A DNA stretch of 64,000 bases, from contig NZ_PDYY01000006.1 of NCBI RefSeq assembly GCF_002743255.1, positions 62,001-126,000 of the forward strand. Direction: 5' to 3'. Source of the DNA: Sporosarcina sp. P2. GTDB taxonomy: Bacteria > Bacillota > Bacilli > Bacillales_A > Planococcaceae. Numbering within the stretch: position 1 is the first letter of the stretch; every line of letters starts with the position of its first letter. Shown here one piece after another: positions 63,177 to 64,000 of the stretch. The notes beneath the pieces were generated by a model that was not told the origin of the DNA, ran no database searches, and saw nothing but the letters and a program-made list of their open reading frames with translations. The position numbers and the translations under genes are program-made.

Positions 63177-63743
63177 TTATTCTTTTCCTGGTTCATCACC
63201 AATAAAGTGGATAGAGAACACTTTCCATGTCCCATCTTCTTTCGTCAAAACAGTTACTTGGCGACCTTCGGGTGCATTTTCTACTCCTGTCTCACTGTCC
63301 GTGAATGTCGTTTTCAACGTAGAAAACACCTGTGCGCTATCCTTTGAATATTTTACAATCGTTTCATTATCTGTTTCACGTTTCATCGTAGTATTCTCAA
63401 GCATTTCTTCCATAGCCTGACGCTCTTCTTCCAGATCATAGCCTTCGGTAGAAAGCGTAGCAAGATAACCTTCTACGTCTTGATTGTTCAATGTTTCGAT
63501 ATAGCGTTCAAAAGCCGCTAGAATTTCATCTTTATCTTCTTTTGGCACATCTGTAGCTTCTTCCACTTTGTCGCCTGACATGCTGAATCCTACTTTTTTA
63601 TCGTCTACTCCATGATCGATAGCACCATTGCCCGGTGCAGCTTCGCTAGTTTCTGGATGGTTCTCGTTTGTTTCATCTGCGTTATTACATGCGCCTAATA
63701 CGAGCGCTAAAGCTATGGACGCGACTGCCACTTTTTTCTTCAT
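63177..63743 (-). CDS. Predicted lipoprotein with NTF2-like domain
   Basis: The 188-residue protein begins with a lipoprotein signal (MKKKVAVASIALALVLGAC, lipobox Cys19), then an acidic low-complexity linker (20-60) and a domain of about 110 residues with FERYIETLNNQDVEGYLATL and KVFSIHFIGDE. This domain resembles SnoaL/NTF2-like or DUF4878-type folds. It should sit on the outer face of the membrane. GGAGG precedes ATG 63743. It lies downstream of degU, separated by a terminator. The function is unknown. Confidence 0.78.
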   Translation of the reverse strand: MKKKVAVASIALALVLGACNNADETNENHPETSEAAPGNGAIDHGVDDKKVGFSMSGDKVEEATDVPKEDKDEILAAFERYIETLNNQDVEGYLATLSTEGYDLEEERQAMEEMLENTTMKRETDNETIVKYSKDSAQVFSTLKTTFTDSETGVENAPEGRQVTVLTKEDGTWKVFSIHFIGDEPGKE

Positions 63744-63762
63744 ATGCTCCTCCTACGTAGAG

Positions 63763-63795
63763 AAAAAGGCCTTCTACGTACAAAGACCTTTTTCA
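63763..63795 (-). terminator. Terminator after degU
   Basis: AAAAAGGTCTT and AAGGCCTTTTT pair with one wobble around a 9-base loop, with the T-run within the second arm on the minus strand. Confidence 0.78.
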
Positions 63796-63803
63796 TTCTA
63801 TTA

Positions 63804-64000
63804 TTATTTTACTTCTACCCAACCATTTTTGATTGCTGTAACAACAGCTTGTGTCCGGTCATTTACACTCATTTTTTGCAAAATGCTGGAAACGTGGTTT
63901 TTCACCGTTTTTTCCGAGATGAAGAGCGTTTCACCAATCGTCCGGTTACTCTGGCCATCTGTTAATAATTGTAGAACTTCACACTCACGCTTCGTCAATA
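63804..64000 (-). CDS. degU: Response regulator DegU, C-terminal part
   Basis: Only the last 65 codons lie in the window; the frame is open at the edge. They form a LuxR-type helix-turn-helix: [36 protein letters not shown] and [19 protein letters not shown]. The sequence matches DegU nearly residue by residue, including the C-terminal IKNGWVE. DegU controls exoenzymes, motility and competence, and helps ComK bind its own promoter. A close paralogue cannot be excluded without the receiver domain. Confidence 0.85.
   Translation of the reverse strand, partial: LTKRECEVLQLLTDGQSNRTIGETLFISEKTVKNHVSSILQKMSVNDRTQAVVTAIKNGWVEVK

Overview
The window reads as a chromosomal segment of a motile, competence-capable, spore-former-type Firmicute of the Bacillales, most likely family Planococcaceae and probably Sporosarcina or a close relative. 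The reasons are the Bacillus-like order degV-comFA-comFC-yvyF-flgM-flgN-flgK-flgL-yviE-fliW-csrA-hag, the yhfH/lplJ/hemY-hemH-hemE/hmoB neighbourhood known from Bacillus, ComK and DegU, strong AGGAGG ribosome sites with many TTG and GTG starts, and a phenylalanine dehydrogenase of the type known from Sporosarcina ureae and Bacillus badius. The genus is an inference; no rRNA is present to prove it.

Layout. 1-5.2 kb (+): the end of a sodium-dependent transporter, then phenylalanine dehydrogenase and the E1alpha, E1beta and E2 subunits of a branched-chain-type 2-oxo acid dehydrogenase. 5.3-6.7 kb (-): a hotdog thioesterase and a choline-kinase-like phosphotransferase. 7.5-10.7 kb (-): an accessory patch with an ApeA-like HEPN protein (anti-phage family) and a two-gene zinc-ribbon/partner cassette bracketed by two related palindromes. 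10.7-14.2 kb (-): a giant flagellin gene carrying a frameshift and an in-frame amber codon, with an intact-looking sigma-D promoter. 14.4-15.3 kb (+): a LAGLIDADG homing endonuclease broken by a 5-bp tandem duplication.

15.4-33.3 kb (-): a flagellar glycosylation island. It has pseB, pseC, pseF, pseG and pseI for CMP-pseudaminic acid, a Maf-family flagellin glycosyltransferase, a TPR-bearing GT2, an ATP-grasp/HAD pair, and a second set resembling teichoic-acid/phosphodiester chemistry: a TagD-like cytidylyltransferase, two TagF-like transferases, a large HAD protein and a TylF-like methyltransferase. Four of these proteins share the same small Rossmann-like module. 33.4-42.7 kb (-): hag with a sigma-D promoter and a CsrA-type leader hairpin, then csrA, fliW and the late flagellar and comF genes.

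42.7-49.9 kb: tandem 216-bp repeats built from 21-bp units, comFB, aspA, an S9 peptidase, an acyl-CoA synthetase under a FadR-like operator, and a block of GC-rich intergenic repeats. 49.9-54.3 kb (-): a BceRS-BceAB-type antimicrobial-peptide sensing and detoxification module. 54.4-59.6 kb: lplJ, the tiny yhfH, a second 21-bp-period array, and hemY-hemH-hemE. 59.8-64 kb: hmoB, an M20 amidohydrolase, comK, a YhjD-like gene, a lipoprotein, and the 3' part of degU at the window edge.

How it fits together: flagellum assembly and its sigma-D/FlgM and CsrA/FliW controls sit beside the sugar pathway that decorates flagellin, and competence genes (comF, comFB, comK, degU) are scattered through the same segment. 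The least explained parts are the hybrid glycosylation island, the broken giant flagellin, the two 21-bp arrays and the zinc-ribbon cassette. No tRNA, rRNA, CRISPR or complete insertion sequence was seen.
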